Assembly (NCBI GenBank): GCA_964017145.1
Contig: OZ024852.1
Coordinates: 2,915,945 to 2,979,944, forward strand
Origin: Agrocybe praecox
Lineage: Eukaryota > Basidiomycota > Agaricomycetes > Agaricales > Agrocybaceae
Length of the DNA stretch: 64,000 nt
Direction: 5' to 3'
Every line of letters begins with the position of its first letter. Position 1 is the first letter of the stretch. Position numbers and translations under genes: made by a program. Shown one piece after another: positions 34,493 to 46,786 of this stretch. The notes under the pieces are model-generated. The model did no database searches. It was given only the letters and a program-made list of their open reading frames with translations, and was not told where the DNA came from.

Positions 34493-34951
34493 TCAAAGCG
34501 GGCAAATTCCTGTACGTCCTTGGTAACAGCTATCCGGAGTACAAGCTTCAGTAAAAAGAGGTCTTCCTCATGAATGTAAAGTAAGCTCACGTTCCACCGA
34601 GAGTGACTGATATAGGGCCGCAGCATCGATAGTTAGGAGGGCCTAAGCAAGGAATCACAGGATTAGTTGTATGCATCGATTGAGCACAAAGAGTTGGAAA
34701 TCTACTTACAAACCGAGTTCTAACGAATGCGGAGAATTTAGTAACATTCGAAAAATGTTTGTTTGCCTAGCGTGGAACACTTACAGATTCGCCACCACCT
34801 GCGCAATTGTTGTCAGTATAATATAAAAGACCATTTTTACGTGAGACTCACAGTGGTAAGTTACGTCCGGAGTATTATCAGGTGTCGGAGAACTGAGCAC
34901 TGGCAAAATGAGAGCGAAAGCGGCGGCGACGAGTGCAAAAGAAAACTTCAT
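34493..34951 (-). CDS. secreted six-cysteine peptide 9 (isolated copy)
   Basis: Exons 34951-34852, 34798-34785, 34719-34710, 34642-34591 and 34529-34493 sum to 213 nt, 70 residues. Signal peptide MKFSFALVAAAFALILPVLS. Spacing C-x7-C-x5-CC-x10-C-x7-C, loop GPISVTLGGT, ending CPL. It lies between the GTPase and kinesin genes, 14 kb from the nearest middle-group member and 4 kb from the right group. Its last loop (x7) matches the right group while its other loops match the middle group. Confidence 0.86.
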
Positions 34952-36050
34952 GCTGGTTAAGCTTGAACTGTGTTTTGGACGGGGGATATAACTCTGAGAC
35001 TCAATGAAACCCCCATGTTATAGGTTTTTCGAGACCCGGGCCCTAACCAGCTTCATGTAAGCGTATATGGCAACAACGCGGATATCTAAGAATATCATGG
35101 GCGCCTTCTAATTTGAAGCCGCTCGCACACCTGATTTAGAGTTTCCGATTGACCGGTGTGCCTTAAACCTCAAAATCCATAGCAAATCCATGAGCGGGAG
35201 TTATTATGGCTATGAATAGCAGAGACAGAGGCGATCCTGAAATGTTCGTTCCTAGAAAAATAGAAGCGTAAGAAAATGACCGTACGAAAGGAAGGATGGG
35301 GAAATTTACTCTGGTTTAATTTGTTATTTTTAAACTCTTGCGAGAATATTGGACATGACAACATATAAATGAAACCGGACGTTTCTTCAATAATAGGGTC
35401 GTCATGAAATAACGCAATGGAGATGACTTGGTTGAAGAAGTTTCACTGATAATTATCATTCGGATGAATGGGTGAATAATGTAGCTCCTACTGCTGAAAG
35501 TAGACCCCTTCTTCATTTCGTTTCGGGATAAAGAAGGCCTTTCAATTCGCCAATCTGAGTTAAAATACATTGGTCAACAGCAACATTTGACAGGCGAAAA
35601 CATTGCAACATACTTTGATTTAGTTCAAACATTACAGGGTACTTCGCGTTCCAAGGTCATCGTCGTCCTAGGAGAACCGCGGACAAGGCGGGGTACGGAG
35701 GCGGGCGAATATATAGCCAGTCTGACAATGATTAGTATACAACAGTGTCAGCCCACGCATACCATTTCTTTGCAAGCTACAAACCCCAAGACAGCGAGTC
35801 ATCGGAGTATCACCGATGTGAATAACGAGCAACTCGTCCAATCAAAACCAGGGAATAAATAAAGAGATTGTTGTATTGCAACTAAAACAAAGGATGAATA
35901 AAGTAAAATAAAAAGAACATCAAGAAAGGTGAATGAAAGCAGGGAGGTCTCGCATCGAGCGCAGCAGGAGCATCCAGAAGGTCGAGAAAAAAATGACCAA
36001 TAGACGTAATCGCCTCCATTGAACCGAACAAACCCTTAATTGTTGTTGAT
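34952..36050. other. intergenic, no gene seen
   Basis: Region between the peptide 9 promoter and the 3' end of the kinesin gene. No domain-bearing frame on either strand; the plus-strand frame at 35587-35862 has no recognisable feature. Confidence 0.45.
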
Positions 36051-38572
36051 TCATGATATCCGCGATTGTTTCTTCGCAGTTCCGATCGTTGTGTTGTTTA
36101 CCTGCGCGCAATGTAAGGAGAATGAAAAGAATTAGCAATCAGGATCGTACCTTTGTAGCGAACCGTAAAGAAGTTAAAGATTCTTGAAGATGGGCGGCCA
36201 GAGGTGAAAGGTTGAGAACCATCTGAAAACAGAGAATTTTCAGAGAAAAATTGCGGGCTGTAGGTCAACATCTTGCATACCAGGGTCTTCGAATTTCCGC
36301 TCAGCGAATTTTGCAGCAAATATGTAAGCTACAAATGTCATCAGTTACAGAGACGACATGTGCCAAAATACGAAATCCACCTTCGAATTTCGATAAGGAA
36401 TATGCTTATCCCCTCCCTTTTCCCCCTTCTCCCCAAGTGCAGCAATAACGTCACCAAGAGCACTTAAGCTCCTATTGATATTCTGGGTTTCTCTTACTCT
36501 TTCCTTATCGGCCCCATTCGCAAAGCTGACGTTTAGCCTCTCACTTCCAGCAAGATCGACAAGGTTCAGACTTCCTTCACATCGCTCTCCGGTACCCGCA
36601 CACCCATCGATACCGACATTAACGCCCATGATCCTGAGCGTAAATACAGAGTGAGAGCGCGAAGAACGTTCGTTCATGAGCGTCGCTGCAACACTCCTAC
36701 GTGATTGAGCAACAGTGAGCAGGTTCTTGACTTGCGAGGGCGAAGTAAGGCGGACGACTTCGACGTCCGTTACTCGAGTTGAGCCTGTCTTGGGGTCGTG
36801 TTTAATTTCGTGTTTCTTCTTGTCAAACTCGCCTTTACCGAGTAGGTCATTGATAGTTTCGTTATACTTTTTGTTTTCGCAATAATTAGTAAAAAGATTG
36901 AAACAGATGTGAAATTGTGGCTTACGATTTCGAGAAATTGGCCTTCCATTGTATATTCCCATCCTTTACCCTTCATTAGCTCGGCGACGCGGAACACTTG
37001 TTCTACTGCACGAGGGATCATGCCAAGGGTCGAATCGGTCTGAAGAAAAATAATTGCAAGCTGTGACTAGAAAAATATAAACGAGTACTTACCGAACCAC
37101 CTTCCATGGTGAAAGATTTTCCTGATCCAGTTTGTCCGTAGGCGAAAATACAGACATTGTAACCGTCCGTGCAACTTTGCGCCAACTGCGAGATTTCCTC
37201 GAACACCTCGGCTTGAGTTGATTCCGGCTCAAAGACCTACAGGAATCAAATAAATCCATAAGGTTGATGTAAGATATATGAGAAGACATACCCTGTCGAA
37301 TCCGAAATTATGGATTTCTTTACGTTCTTGGCCAGTTGCGCTAGATGACGAGGAAGCTATTACAATTTCTTTGTGATCTCTAGCATCAGGGAAGACAAAG
37401 TTGGCCTGTAGCTCTTCTCTGGCCTTTTCAAAATCAATGCTACCCTCTGAACCGCTGTGAGCAGACCCTGAAGACGATAACGACCCTGCATAAGTCGTAA
37501 GATCTGAGGGCAGCACGGGACGAACACGGCAGAAAACACGGATGTTTCCTTTGAGCTCTTGAACCATGTTGTGTAGTTTACGGCGCACGAGTTCACTCTC
37601 CATAGCATCTTTCTTCATATCCTCGACCTGTTTCTGAGCTGACTCCAATTGGAGGGTCAGCTCGGAGACTTTTCGGGAGTACGCGTCTAATTGAGATTGT
37701 AGTGCTGTATTTTGAGCTTCGAGTGCGTTGTTTTGTGTTGTAAGAGTAAGATGGGCGGTTGATTGGTGTGCAATAGTGTTCTTCAATGATGTAACAGTTT
37801 CTCTCTCCATCTCCAAGTCGCCTCTGCAAATCCGTAGATCCTCATTGACCTCGCGAATTTCTCGGTCCCGTTTCTTGATATCCATTTCCAGGTCCATAAC
37901 CTCTCTGTTGTGCTTCTTCTTGAGATTCTCGATCTCATCGGAGGCATGGACGAGTTCCCGTCGTTGATTGAGTTCCTGCGATTTGGCAGCTGCCAGTTCG
38001 TTGGATAATGCGCGGTGATTGGCTTGCAGCTCTGCAACCTTGTTGCGCTCGGCCTCCATGTCTTCCGCTAGACGTGCGGCATCAGCAGCCCTCGCCTCTT
38101 CGATCGAAGTGAGCTGTGATTGCAGAGCATTAAACCGCTTATCGTCCGATGTACGGCCTCCAGCAACAGTCCTCGCAGGTCCTGATCCAGATACCATCCT
38201 CCCCGCAGTAGGTCTTGCGGCCGTCCCCGTCCTAGATGGCGGTCTTGAACTCGTCGGCGGCGGCGCACTCGTTCCTCTTGTTGTTTTCGCGGTTATTGTT
38301 GGGGCTCTCGGCCTCGTCAGTGGTTTCGGCACAGCTGCTCCCCGCGAAGAGGTCAAATTAGTCGCTGTCTTCGACGGTTGTAGGGGTCTAGTTGGTCTAG
38401 TTGAAGTCCCAATTGCAGGAAGCTTTCTTGGTGGATCCAAAGACTCTTCATTTTCTTCGATAATTGCTTTTCGCTTCAAGCTCGAATTGGTCATTCTCGT
38501 AGGTAAAGAAGGTCCTGAGTCCGTAGCAAGAGCGACTGGAGATGAGCTCCTCAGGCGTGGTAGCCTCGACAT
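36051..38572 (-). CDS. kinesin-14 (C-terminal motor, Kar3/HSET type)
   Basis: Minus-end-directed microtubule motor of the spindle. Seven exons sum to 731 residues: 38572-37292, 37236-37093, 37039-36926, 36866-36381, 36328-36281, 36222-36151 and 36101-36051. Order: a Ser/Pro/Thr/Arg-rich basic tail of about 150 residues (likely a second microtubule-binding site), a long coiled coil rich in heptads (residues about 150-340), then the motor beginning [12 protein letters not shown]. Motor motifs are [14 protein letters not shown] (P-loop), [11 protein letters not shown] (switch I) and [10 protein letters not shown] (switch II), with [17 protein letters not shown], then MVLNLSPL and [11 protein letters not shown] at the end. 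The motor at the C-terminus defines the class. Intact, with no oddities. Confidence 0.95.
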
Positions 38573-39129
38573 TTGGCCTTTGTCGTTGTAACTTGTCGTT
38601 TGTCGTCGTAGTCGTTGTTGATAAACGTTCGAATTGAATTCACCAACAAGGACGCGACAGTCACGTGATGGCGTCTTTCGCCAACAACCGAGACCGGATG
38701 AAAGGTAATATCTGTGAGGGGAAAAGACGTCATCGCCAGCAGTGCTTGAAGTATTGTAATTCTTTCTTTCTCACTGGAGCCTAGCTCAAAATGAGATATG
38801 TCATCAATAACTCTTCATGTTTTAAAATATAATTTCCGCTCAATTCATGCCAGCAGTGAACTGTGGTACACATCTAATGCAATATCAACCGTGTGCCGCT
38901 GAGAATAGTTTCATGAATTTAAAGTCTGGAAGACATCGGCCGTGGAATATAATAGAGTTGGTCGGTCCTCTTCGCCAACTGCCTATAATACTGTCTCGTA
39001 GGCTTGCCATCAACCGCTGTTTGTGGCACCGTCAAAGAGCTATAAAAGAAACTTACAAGGAACAGGATACTAGCACCCTCATTCAATATCAGTCCACAAC
39101 TCATAGTCTCATATCAACTCAACCTGACA
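38573..39129. other. divergent promoter region between kinesin and peptide 10
   Basis: Holds the kinesin upstream region and the peptide 10 promoter with TATAAAAG at 39041-39048, about 84 nt before the ATG. No other feature seen. Confidence 0.5.
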
Positions 39130-39616
39130 ATGAAATTCTCTGGCGCAACACTTATCGCAGCTTTTGCTCTCTTTGCCCAAGCCTTGGCATTCCCTGCTCC
39201 TCAGGATACTGGTCCCACTGCTATGCGCTGTGAGTTCAGAGTAAACGCTGCATTTTTTTTAGCGCTGACTACTCAATACCATACTTGTTTTTGTAGGCGG
39301 AGATGTAGGAGTATGTGCTCCTTTACCCTGATTGTCCTAACTAATAGCCTATCTGACCATAAATTCATATAAAAAGGATACGATTCTGACATGTACGCGT
39401 GATCAATCCTATATATACATGATCTCATTGAATTTACTCTTCCGTATGCTAGGCCCAACTGGTTTTCGGTGCTGTGGTGATATCTCACAAACGCTCGGTG
39501 GATTGTAAGCATACTTTACGAGTTCCCCGTCGTGTAGGTGTCAGCTACAAGTACTAATCGCTCTCGCCTCTTCTTACAGCTGCGTCATTAATACAGTCCG
39601 AATCTGCCCAGGCTAA
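39130..39616 (+). CDS. secreted six-cysteine peptide 10 (right group)
   Basis: Exons 39130-39229, 39297-39310, 39377-39392, 39453-39504 and 39580-39616 sum to 219 nt, 72 residues. Signal peptide MKFSGATLIAAFALFAQALA. Spacing C-x9-C-x5-CC-x10-C-x7-C. The third exon is 16 nt rather than 10, two codons longer, which keeps phase and widens the first loop. Its acceptor (TAAAAAG) is poor in pyrimidines and is the weakest junction. Confidence 0.8.
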
Positions 39617-40177
39617 GCTGTTGGTGCGCTCCAAAGTTCGGTAAATCAGAGGAGACATTGCATATACATTCGATTTGCATTCGATAACAATTAAAATAAA
39701 ATAAGTTTAAGTTCTTTAAGCCTCCGGATTCTGAGCCTTGAATACAAGAAGGCTTGAGAAGTACGGATAATACGTGGAGACTAATATTAGCATCTCATAG
39801 GAATATCTTGATATCTCAATTGGCGAAGGTTGATCCAAGGTTGATCTGCGTTACGTCGGATACCTAAATGGGTACTTTATCACAAGCGCGACGCGCGCAG
39901 CGCATGATGGCATCCACGTGCAACGCACGCCTTCTTCTTGTTCTTCCCACACTTTCCCGCGCCCTTCCCTCATCCCTTATTTTCGAAATTTTATTTGCTC
40001 TTGACAATCTGAAATTTGACCGTCTAGATTTGATAATGGTCAAGCATGCCACCACGAACTTCTCGTCATATAGTAACTTTAAAACCCTCTTTGCGGCAAC
40101 GGTGGCGCTAATGCTACAATATTCTGTTTCAACTAAGGCACTCCTCAATGGCGCCGAATCCTTTAAAATCTTTGTCT

Positions 40178-40661
40178 TCAAACTGTCAATGGACATGCCG
40201 TCCCTCCTCCGAAGAAACATCTGGTATAAATTACTGTAAATCTTTCCATTGATCTTCCTTGATAAATAACATGATAACTTACATCCCTCCCTCGGAAGTG
40301 ATAGGTCCGCAGCAACGTCCTCCGCTAGGGCCTTTCATATGAACGTCAGTTGTCTTCATATCTGACTACTCGGAGGTTACAATGGTATCGACGTACATGG
40401 TTTGAGCTGTACCAATTGAAGGAAGTGAGTTTTGGTAAGTGTGTAAAGCAATCCATGTCCGATGATCATCTTACGTCTGGTTCCGCTGAAGAACGAATAC
40501 GATCAGTGGATACACCCCACAAGGTTAACCATAATCAAATACGAACAAATGCTGCAGAAAATCATATCCCTAGCCATAACAGGCTCGAGTTGCGCGACGC
40601 GAGCGTAAACGCTGGTGCAAAAGATAAGTGTAGCTGTGAAATACAAGGAATTGAGCTTCAT
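40178..40661 (-). CDS. secreted six-cysteine peptide 11, divergent 5' junctions
   Basis: Exons 40661-40547, 40485-40475, 40406-40397, 40331-40283 and 40220-40178 sum to 228 nt, 75 residues. The signal peptide begins MKLNSLYFTATLIFCTSVYA. Spacing would be C-x9-C-x5-CC-x9-C-x7-C. Unlike all relatives, the usual T|GT donor after the first cysteine reads T|GCAGCA. I therefore end exon 1 at a GTTCGT donor twelve bases on, and exon 2 is 11 nt. The last three exons are regular. It may be a weakened or alternatively spliced gene. Confidence 0.6.
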
Positions 40662-41620
40662 GTTGTATTGACCTTCTTTCCTAGGTATCTGTCTGTTTTA
40701 AAACCTTCTGCTTTTTCATGTACCCATGTTGATTTCACTCCAGGCTCACTGACCTGCGCTTCATGGTGTTCTAAAAACATGATAAACTAAGTATAGAGAC
40801 ATCCATAGGAACGAATGCCGGTAAGCAGTACTCGCCAGCAGCAACGGCCAATCCACCGCAGCGGCAAGTAATGGTATTGATCTTTAGTTGCTGCATCATA
40901 ACCCGGTCATAGCATTACAGAACGAAACTCGTTTCGAACCCCCTCCACAATTCTGTCATCTGCAGGACTTGGTTTGAACACTACCACAACCCTGGTTCGT
41001 CGACGAATATTATATGGATAAGTGGTGCATAAATGCTATTTACTATGTCGATGCGTAACTGGCAGTCTGTGACATAGGTAAAAAATCACACTTCATGTTC
41101 CGTAACCCTTGGCTGGAGATTTGGATCGCTCCAGTGCTTGGCGCGACAATGCTCGAAGCTCCAACCGACCCTTCATCTACTATGGTATCTAGGAATTCAT
41201 CGACACACACTTATGGTGAACTGATTGTGATATCCTTAATCACGATGTCAAGAAGATCTACCTGGTCATTGAATATTTTAAGAGAATCTACTAGCGAGGG
41301 ACTTCTTGTATGTGTTCAAGTTGCTGAGAGACAATAATATACTCTCATTCCTTCCTTGGCGGCCCAATTTGATTGATAAATATTTTCAAGAAAACGGATG
41401 ATACCCCAAAGAACTGACTGTTAAACATCATTTTGCTGTCTATGAAGTCAGGTGTTTTGACGAAGGTTGATACGCATCGTTTCTATGAACGATGGCCCCC
41501 TGAAGAACGGAGACAGAAGCGGATATATGCCCCCCCTGAGTACGTATTTAAAGCTGCGAAAATTGGATGCTGCGAACTCATAATCCCTTGGAGACCTCGT
41601 CCAAAGTTTTTCTCATTGCA
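40662..41620. other. intergenic, no gene seen
   Basis: Between divergent peptides 11 and 12. A minus-strand cysteine-bearing frame near 40,880-40,800 has no signal peptide or splice context. A TATTTAAAG box at about 41,546 probably serves peptide 12. Confidence 0.4.
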
Positions 41621-42134
41621 ATGGCCAGGTTCACCGCTATTCTTTCTACTGTTCTCCTGCTCGTTACAGCGGCGTCTGCTCTCCCCGCCGAAGCGGAATC
41701 ACCAGCGCCGGCTGTCGCTGCTGCTACTGTTTATCACTGTGAGTCATCACGTTGTTATTTATGTGTATGTATGTCTACATCAATCATTGACACGGACTGC
41801 CCATCGTACAGGTGGAAATGGGGTCGTAAGTATTCAAATGAAAAATCGACCATTAATTTCGTCTCAATAACTGACGAGTATCACACATTCTCCGATACAT
41901 AGGACGTCTGTAAGTCCAAGTGCACGTCATGTCAGTGTATGCATTTAATCGACTAATTATCTGCGCGTGACACTTTCAGGCCCTAGCCCTGCCTATACGT
42001 GCTGTGGTCCCCTTTTGCAAGGTGTCGGTGGAACGTGAGTATTGATTCCAAAAGTCCCGGGATTGCGCATTCTGACTGTGAACTATTCTGCCAGTTGCCG
42101 TATCCTCAAAGCCGGACAAGCCTGCATTTTCTGA
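41621..42134 (+). CDS. secreted six-cysteine peptide 12 (right group)
   Basis: Exons 41621-41738, 41812-41825, 41903-41909, 41980-42034 and 42095-42134 sum to 234 nt, 77 residues. I start at MARFTAILSTVLLLVTAASA; a longer in-frame start at 41567 would bury this signal sequence. Spacing C-x6-C-x6-CC-x10-C-x8-C with the loop GPLLQGVGG. Exon 3 is only 7 nt (DVC). The acceptor of the last exon is TCTGCCAG at 42094; a later candidate near 42,300 loses the cysteines. Confidence 0.82.
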
Positions 42135-42673
42135 GCAACACAACTATGGAGGAAAATGTAACATCTGTATACTATGTAGTTTCATGCGAGGATCTAACGT
42201 TGGGAATTTAATGAAACTACTATTACTCATTTTGTGAAAACATGAGGATGACAACGTCTTGCTCTTTGATTCAGATGACCTACGTTTTCAACTTATTTTC
42301 AGCACCACTAGAATTGCCGATGTCAAGCCTTGGCAATTGTTAAGCGAGACTGTGTTCTCTTGGCACGTTCATATTTGGTAAAAATTACGGAATAAGGCAC
42401 AGGGGACCGGGAACCCAAGTCGAATTAGGATACATATCCTTAAATGATCAAGTGACAAGAGCAGAAAAATTCAGACCAGGGTGTGCCATTTCTTATTCTC
42501 ATATAACTGACTTCAGATCCAAGAATTTAAAAGACAGAGATAGGTCCTATTCATTCAACATTTCCGAGTTATAAAAGGTGTATATTATTTCATTACATGA
42601 GTAGATAACATTAACTGCCGCCAGCCGTTGTAAGTTAGCTCTGACCGCCGAGCTGATGAGATGGCATGCTAAT

Positions 42674-43099
42674 TTAGCACGCTGTGTCGAGAGGAAGGCA
42701 CCTAGTAGAAGGTATTTAGTTCAACCGGAAACCTAAGGCATGACATCAAGAAAACGTACGTCTTGTGAGTGGGAATGAATCCACAGCAGTGCAACTTTGT
42801 TCCACCTATGTCATAATACGTCAGTAATTCTGTACCAGATTTCTCGGACTCTGGTCTAATCACATTCCTACAATGCAAGAAGTGAGAAAAAACCTGTAAT
42901 CCGACTGAAAGGCGAATACTTACGTAGTCAGTAGTGCCTGTTCAGATGCCCAATAGCCAAAAATTAGCCAAAGATATGAATATGAGCCGTTTAAAATTCG
43001 TTGGTACGTACAAACTTTGTCAAGAGGCGAGCCTGGAAGGGCCATGGCGGCTGGAACAACAGCAAGGAGAGCAAAACTGATGAGGTTCTTGAAGTTCAT
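42674..43099 (-). CDS. secreted six-cysteine peptide 13, with a 4-nt exon
   Basis: Exons 43099-43012, 42937-42924, 42867-42864, 42805-42760 and 42701-42674 sum to 180 nt, 59 residues, the shortest of the family. Signal peptide MNFKNLISFALLAVVPAAMA. Spacing C-x5-C-x5-CC-x8-C-x6-C. The third exon, GAAT, is four bases between TTGTAG and GTGATT; without it the frame and second cysteine are lost. It stops directly after the sixth cysteine. Confidence 0.72.
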
Positions 43100-43855
43100 T
43101 GTTGTTTAGATGATGCTACTGGTTTGTTGTTTGAGGTTCTAGCTCTTCAAAGAAGCCTTTATACGACCAGGGACAGGACTGCCAAGACTCTGTGAGTGTG
43201 CCACCGTGGCCATCGTTCCGAATGTCAGCCACATTTTAGGCTCCTTCTAATCCCGCAAGACATTCTGAAGAACACTCGGTTTTGCAGTTTCCAGAACTGA
43301 CTAGAGCGTTTTTCTATTTTAAGTCCTTCTGGACTCGCCTCCGTCCATTTTGTCGCCAGTCCTATTCTCCGTTGATCATGAACGTCTGATACGTTCACAC
43401 TTTTACAAGTTCGTATTCCAGGTCGTGTAGATATCACCGTCAATTTCAATGATTCTTACCAGCGACCTTGTTTCACCGTATGAGACTTTAATAATGCCGG
43501 ATGGTTCCTTCCGCGGAACCACTTTAGGAACGGATTTACGCAAGATTTACGAGATGCACAGCCCAACTCGGCGATTGCCGAATGTCGTTCTCAAATTATG
43601 ATTTCAACGATTTAACCCATCACATGTTGGTTGAGAAGTAAGCGCCGAGAAATTTCATTAGACTTTTGTTATAGTATGCAAATATAACGAGCCTGTAACA
43701 GTTTGTATTCTTGAAATCGAGAGTTTAGGGTCTTAACTGATATTCTTTCATATCAAGGGCGTCATAGAAATATATATAATTGTATATTATTGAATTACTA
43801 CGAGTAATAGCCATTCATGCTCGCCGCCATATTATCCGATGATAAAATTTGCCAA

Positions 43856-44277
43856 TTAGCGGATGCAAAGTAAACCAGGAGCACGGCAGCTAAATTATCC
43901 TTAGTAAATTTTAGGTGGCAAAAATCTAAGTACTTACAATCCGCCATCGACGGGGCTGTAAGGTCCACAGCAGTTCCAGGTATCAGGGCCTAAAGGCAAG
44001 GTCGTATCAGTATTCAAGTAATACTATCTGACGTCACGCTATAATTACAATCCTGTAAAAACACTATCAGTGAAGTGAATTTACCATCGTCGGGCAGAAA
44101 GACCTACAGTTGCGACACTCTCAGGCTTGCCTGTAAAGCACAGTGATTAGCGACTCCCCACAATATTGCGGACATCTAGTAAGACGTACATCGGAAGACA
44201 GCGGGGCCGCCCTGAGGGGTGGCATAAGCGACGCCAGCGAAGACGACGAAGAGACCGGCAAAGAATTTGAGTTGCAT
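43856..44277 (-). CDS. secreted six-cysteine peptide 14, with a 4-nt exon
   Basis: Exons 44277-44190, 44130-44108, 44052-44049, 43989-43938 and 43889-43856 sum to 201 nt, 66 residues. Signal peptide MQLKFFAGLFVVFAGVAYA. Spacing C-x8-C-x5-CC-x10-C-x6-C, loop GPYSPVDGG. The second exon is 23 nt (donor GTAGGT), and the third is GATT between TTTTACAG and GTAATT. The next gene to the left, peptide 13, has the same four-base exon layout. Confidence 0.74.
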
Positions 44278-45242
44278 GTTTGTGAGTGATAAGAAGCTTT
44301 GGAGTTAACTTGCTCTGAAAAGGCTTGAGTGAATGTAGTAAAGCCTGCCAAGACTGGTCCCTCTTATACCTTTTTCTCCCCTGCGTTAACGGTCCATTAT
44401 CCTAAAGAGGTATCTCGAAAAGATTCTAGCGCGAATTACTTCGGTGCTATGGAGCTGCTATTTTCCTGTAAGGGATGCATCAGACATCTGTCGGCTGCAC
44501 AATTCCCTCTGAGGTTCCGGTGGATGCTATTTTTAGCCAGGCGACGTGCTATACATAGACCAGATCTGCATGCATTTCGTTCAGGTTTACGGAGTCCAGG
44601 GAGGCTCACGGGAAATTTCGCCACAGATTCAATGACATGGGGACGTTCCTGGCGGGGCCAAAGATCAACTTAATATCCTGCTCTGTGCCTTGGATACTTT
44701 GACGGCCACGTGTTATATCTACCACTGTCTGTTCGCACGTTACCGGATACATACCCCTGGTGTGTTGGCGCCCAGTGTAATCTCCGCGTCAGAAATAGCA
44801 CTTGAGAAGAAGTGAATTCTGTCTATAAACAGACTTGTGACATAGGTATCGACAGTTATTCGGATCCTCGTTAATTTTTGGTTATGTATTATTCACACAA
44901 TTGTTTCATCAATCCCGAGACTTGCGTAGTCCGACTTGCACGCAAATACTGGAATTTGATTCATATATTTATATGCATAACCCCACCAAAAAGACTTCGG
45001 CATACTTAAAAAAAGAAATAGCAAGCAGCAATGTTCAGAGAAAATGTTGAACATAAGTACCATCCCTTCAATGGACTTGCTATACTCTTGTTTTGTGCTT
45101 TAAAAGACCATCTGGGCTTCATGTACTGCAAATAACGACGAATTGAGATATAATAACCCCGCTTTTATATCGGCATGTAAAATATGTAAATCACAATATA
45201 TTGTGTGAGCTGTAAATAGTAGTGGACACAATTCTCCGTAAA
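44278..45242. other. intergenic, no gene seen
   Basis: A plus-strand frame at 44329-44673 and its minus-strand mirror have no signal peptide or domain. A TATAAG box lies near 44,367, about 90 nt upstream of the peptide 14 start. Confidence 0.4.
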
Positions 45243-45672
45243 TTAAGCGATCAAGGGACAAATTCCCGCCTCTCCTACGAAACACCTAGTGTTAGCCAGT
45301 TAGCACCATATTTAAAAGGTTCGGCATGACGAGGTAAAATATCCTTACGATCCATAGCCGTTGACGAAAGGTCCGCAGCAGCGGTATCCAATAGGGCCTA
45401 GTGCGCCGGTCACGTTTAATTAGTCATTCAACCAGCGCCCAGATTTTTATCGACTCGAACTCACATTTCAGAATACTGTTGGGGTGCCCAATAACAGGGG
45501 TAGCGGCGGGGCCGGAGCCTAACATTAATGGATAAGCTTAATATAGCCTTCATTAGGCAGGAGGCAAAAGACGCTTACATTGTAGCGAGGACGGCTGAGA
45601 CGCGGGAGAGGCCATCGCTTGAGATGCAAACGCCAGAATGACTGCACTGATGGAGAAGTATTTAATTTGCAT
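45243..45672 (-). CDS. secreted six-cysteine peptide 15 (four exons, intron 2 absent)
   Basis: Exons 45672-45579, 45518-45465, 45397-45349 and 45285-45243 sum to 240 nt, 79 residues. Signal peptide MQIKYFSISAVILAFASQAMA. Exons 2 and 3 of the other genes are one 54-nt exon here, giving a wide first loop: C-x17-C-x5-CC-x9-C-x7-C. The CC loop GPFVNGYGS still follows the family pattern. TATA-like TATAAG about 90 nt upstream. Confidence 0.82.
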
Positions 45673-46337
45673 ATTAGATTGCTGTAGAGGTTTGAAAGAC
45701 GACTTGGGCAACCTGGGCTGAAATTGGAGTGGAGCCTCTTAGAAATCGATATTGGGCCTACTTATACTCTAAGCTCAGAAATTCTATCAAGTGTAAAGCA
45801 CAATCTCTCCGTGATATCAAAGGAGATTTCCCTCAACCTGTATACTACAACGGACATAAACTATCTCTAAGGGATACTGTGGATGATTCGTATACCGGGC
45901 TTCCGGCGAAAGGAGAGAAAATAAGTACCCCATTTATGTAACCTAATGCGGGAGAAGACAGGTAATCATAGCAGGTCCTGAAGGCTGTAGTAATACGTCC
46001 GTGCATAATACCAATTGCTATAAGTACACGTCCTCTTGATCCTAATCTGTCGGTACCAGTCAACGTTCCTCCAAAAAGGGGTTTACGGTATAGAGCTCAG
46101 CGCTCAGCTCTGACTCACTGAGTGTACAAAAATAGATTTCCGTTTCCATTTTTATACGCCGCTCGCTGACTTGGCCGCTAACTTTTGAAGTGTGATCACA
46201 AAAAACATTTAAAATACGCTTTGAACAAATCATTTATATATATATTGTTTTATATCTGTAAATACGTCGTTTGAACTGCCATCATTTGTTTTAGGCGCTA
46301 TCATTCAATGAGATGGAGTACATCAATTTGTCCATGA

Positions 46338-46786
46338 TCAAGCGCCGGTCGAGGGGATAAGCGGGCAACTTCCAATTGCGCCAGCTACACAGCTATATAC
46401 AGAGAAAAGATGAGGAACTAACATAAATATATAACCGTGTTAATATGCTTACATTCCATGTCCATCTGTGCCTAATGGCCCACAGCATCGGAATCCTGGA
46501 GGACCTGCCAGTGTGTGCGACGTAAACAGCGATGCACACGAAAAAGGTGGTTTATAAATTATTAAAGTCTGTGACTTACAGTTGATTACTTTATCGTATG
46601 GTCCTAGCACCGCATTTGGTGGAGTGCCTACAACGAACACGGTTAGACTCTGCCTAGATATTAGCATGCGATCATGGAGTAAAGCGCACATTTCAAGACG
46701 CTGGCATCGCCGGATTGGGGAGCTGCCAAAGCTTGGGAAGCAAAAATTGCGATGGTTGCAATGACTGTAGAGGAGGTAAACTTCAT
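46338..46786 (-). CDS. secreted six-cysteine peptide 16 (four exons)
   Basis: Exons 46786-46690, 46627-46580, 46504-46453 and 46392-46338 sum to 252 nt, 83 residues. Signal peptide MKFTSSTVIATIAIFASQALA. Spacing C-x15-C-x5-CC-x10-C-x7-C, loop GPLGTDGHG. Eight residues follow the usual CPL ending. TATATAAG about 92 nt upstream of the ATG. Confidence 0.83.

Noticed and set aside
38019..38591. 190-codon plus-strand frame
   Set aside because: Mirror of the kinesin tail and coiled-coil coding strand.
39868..40239. Long plus-strand frame with hydrophobic segments
   Set aside because: Overlaps the last exon of peptide 11 on the other strand and has no domain or splice context.
40800..40890. Minus-strand stretch encoding CRCGGLAVAAGEYC
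   Set aside because: Cysteine-bearing but isolated; no start, signal peptide or matching exon was found nearby.
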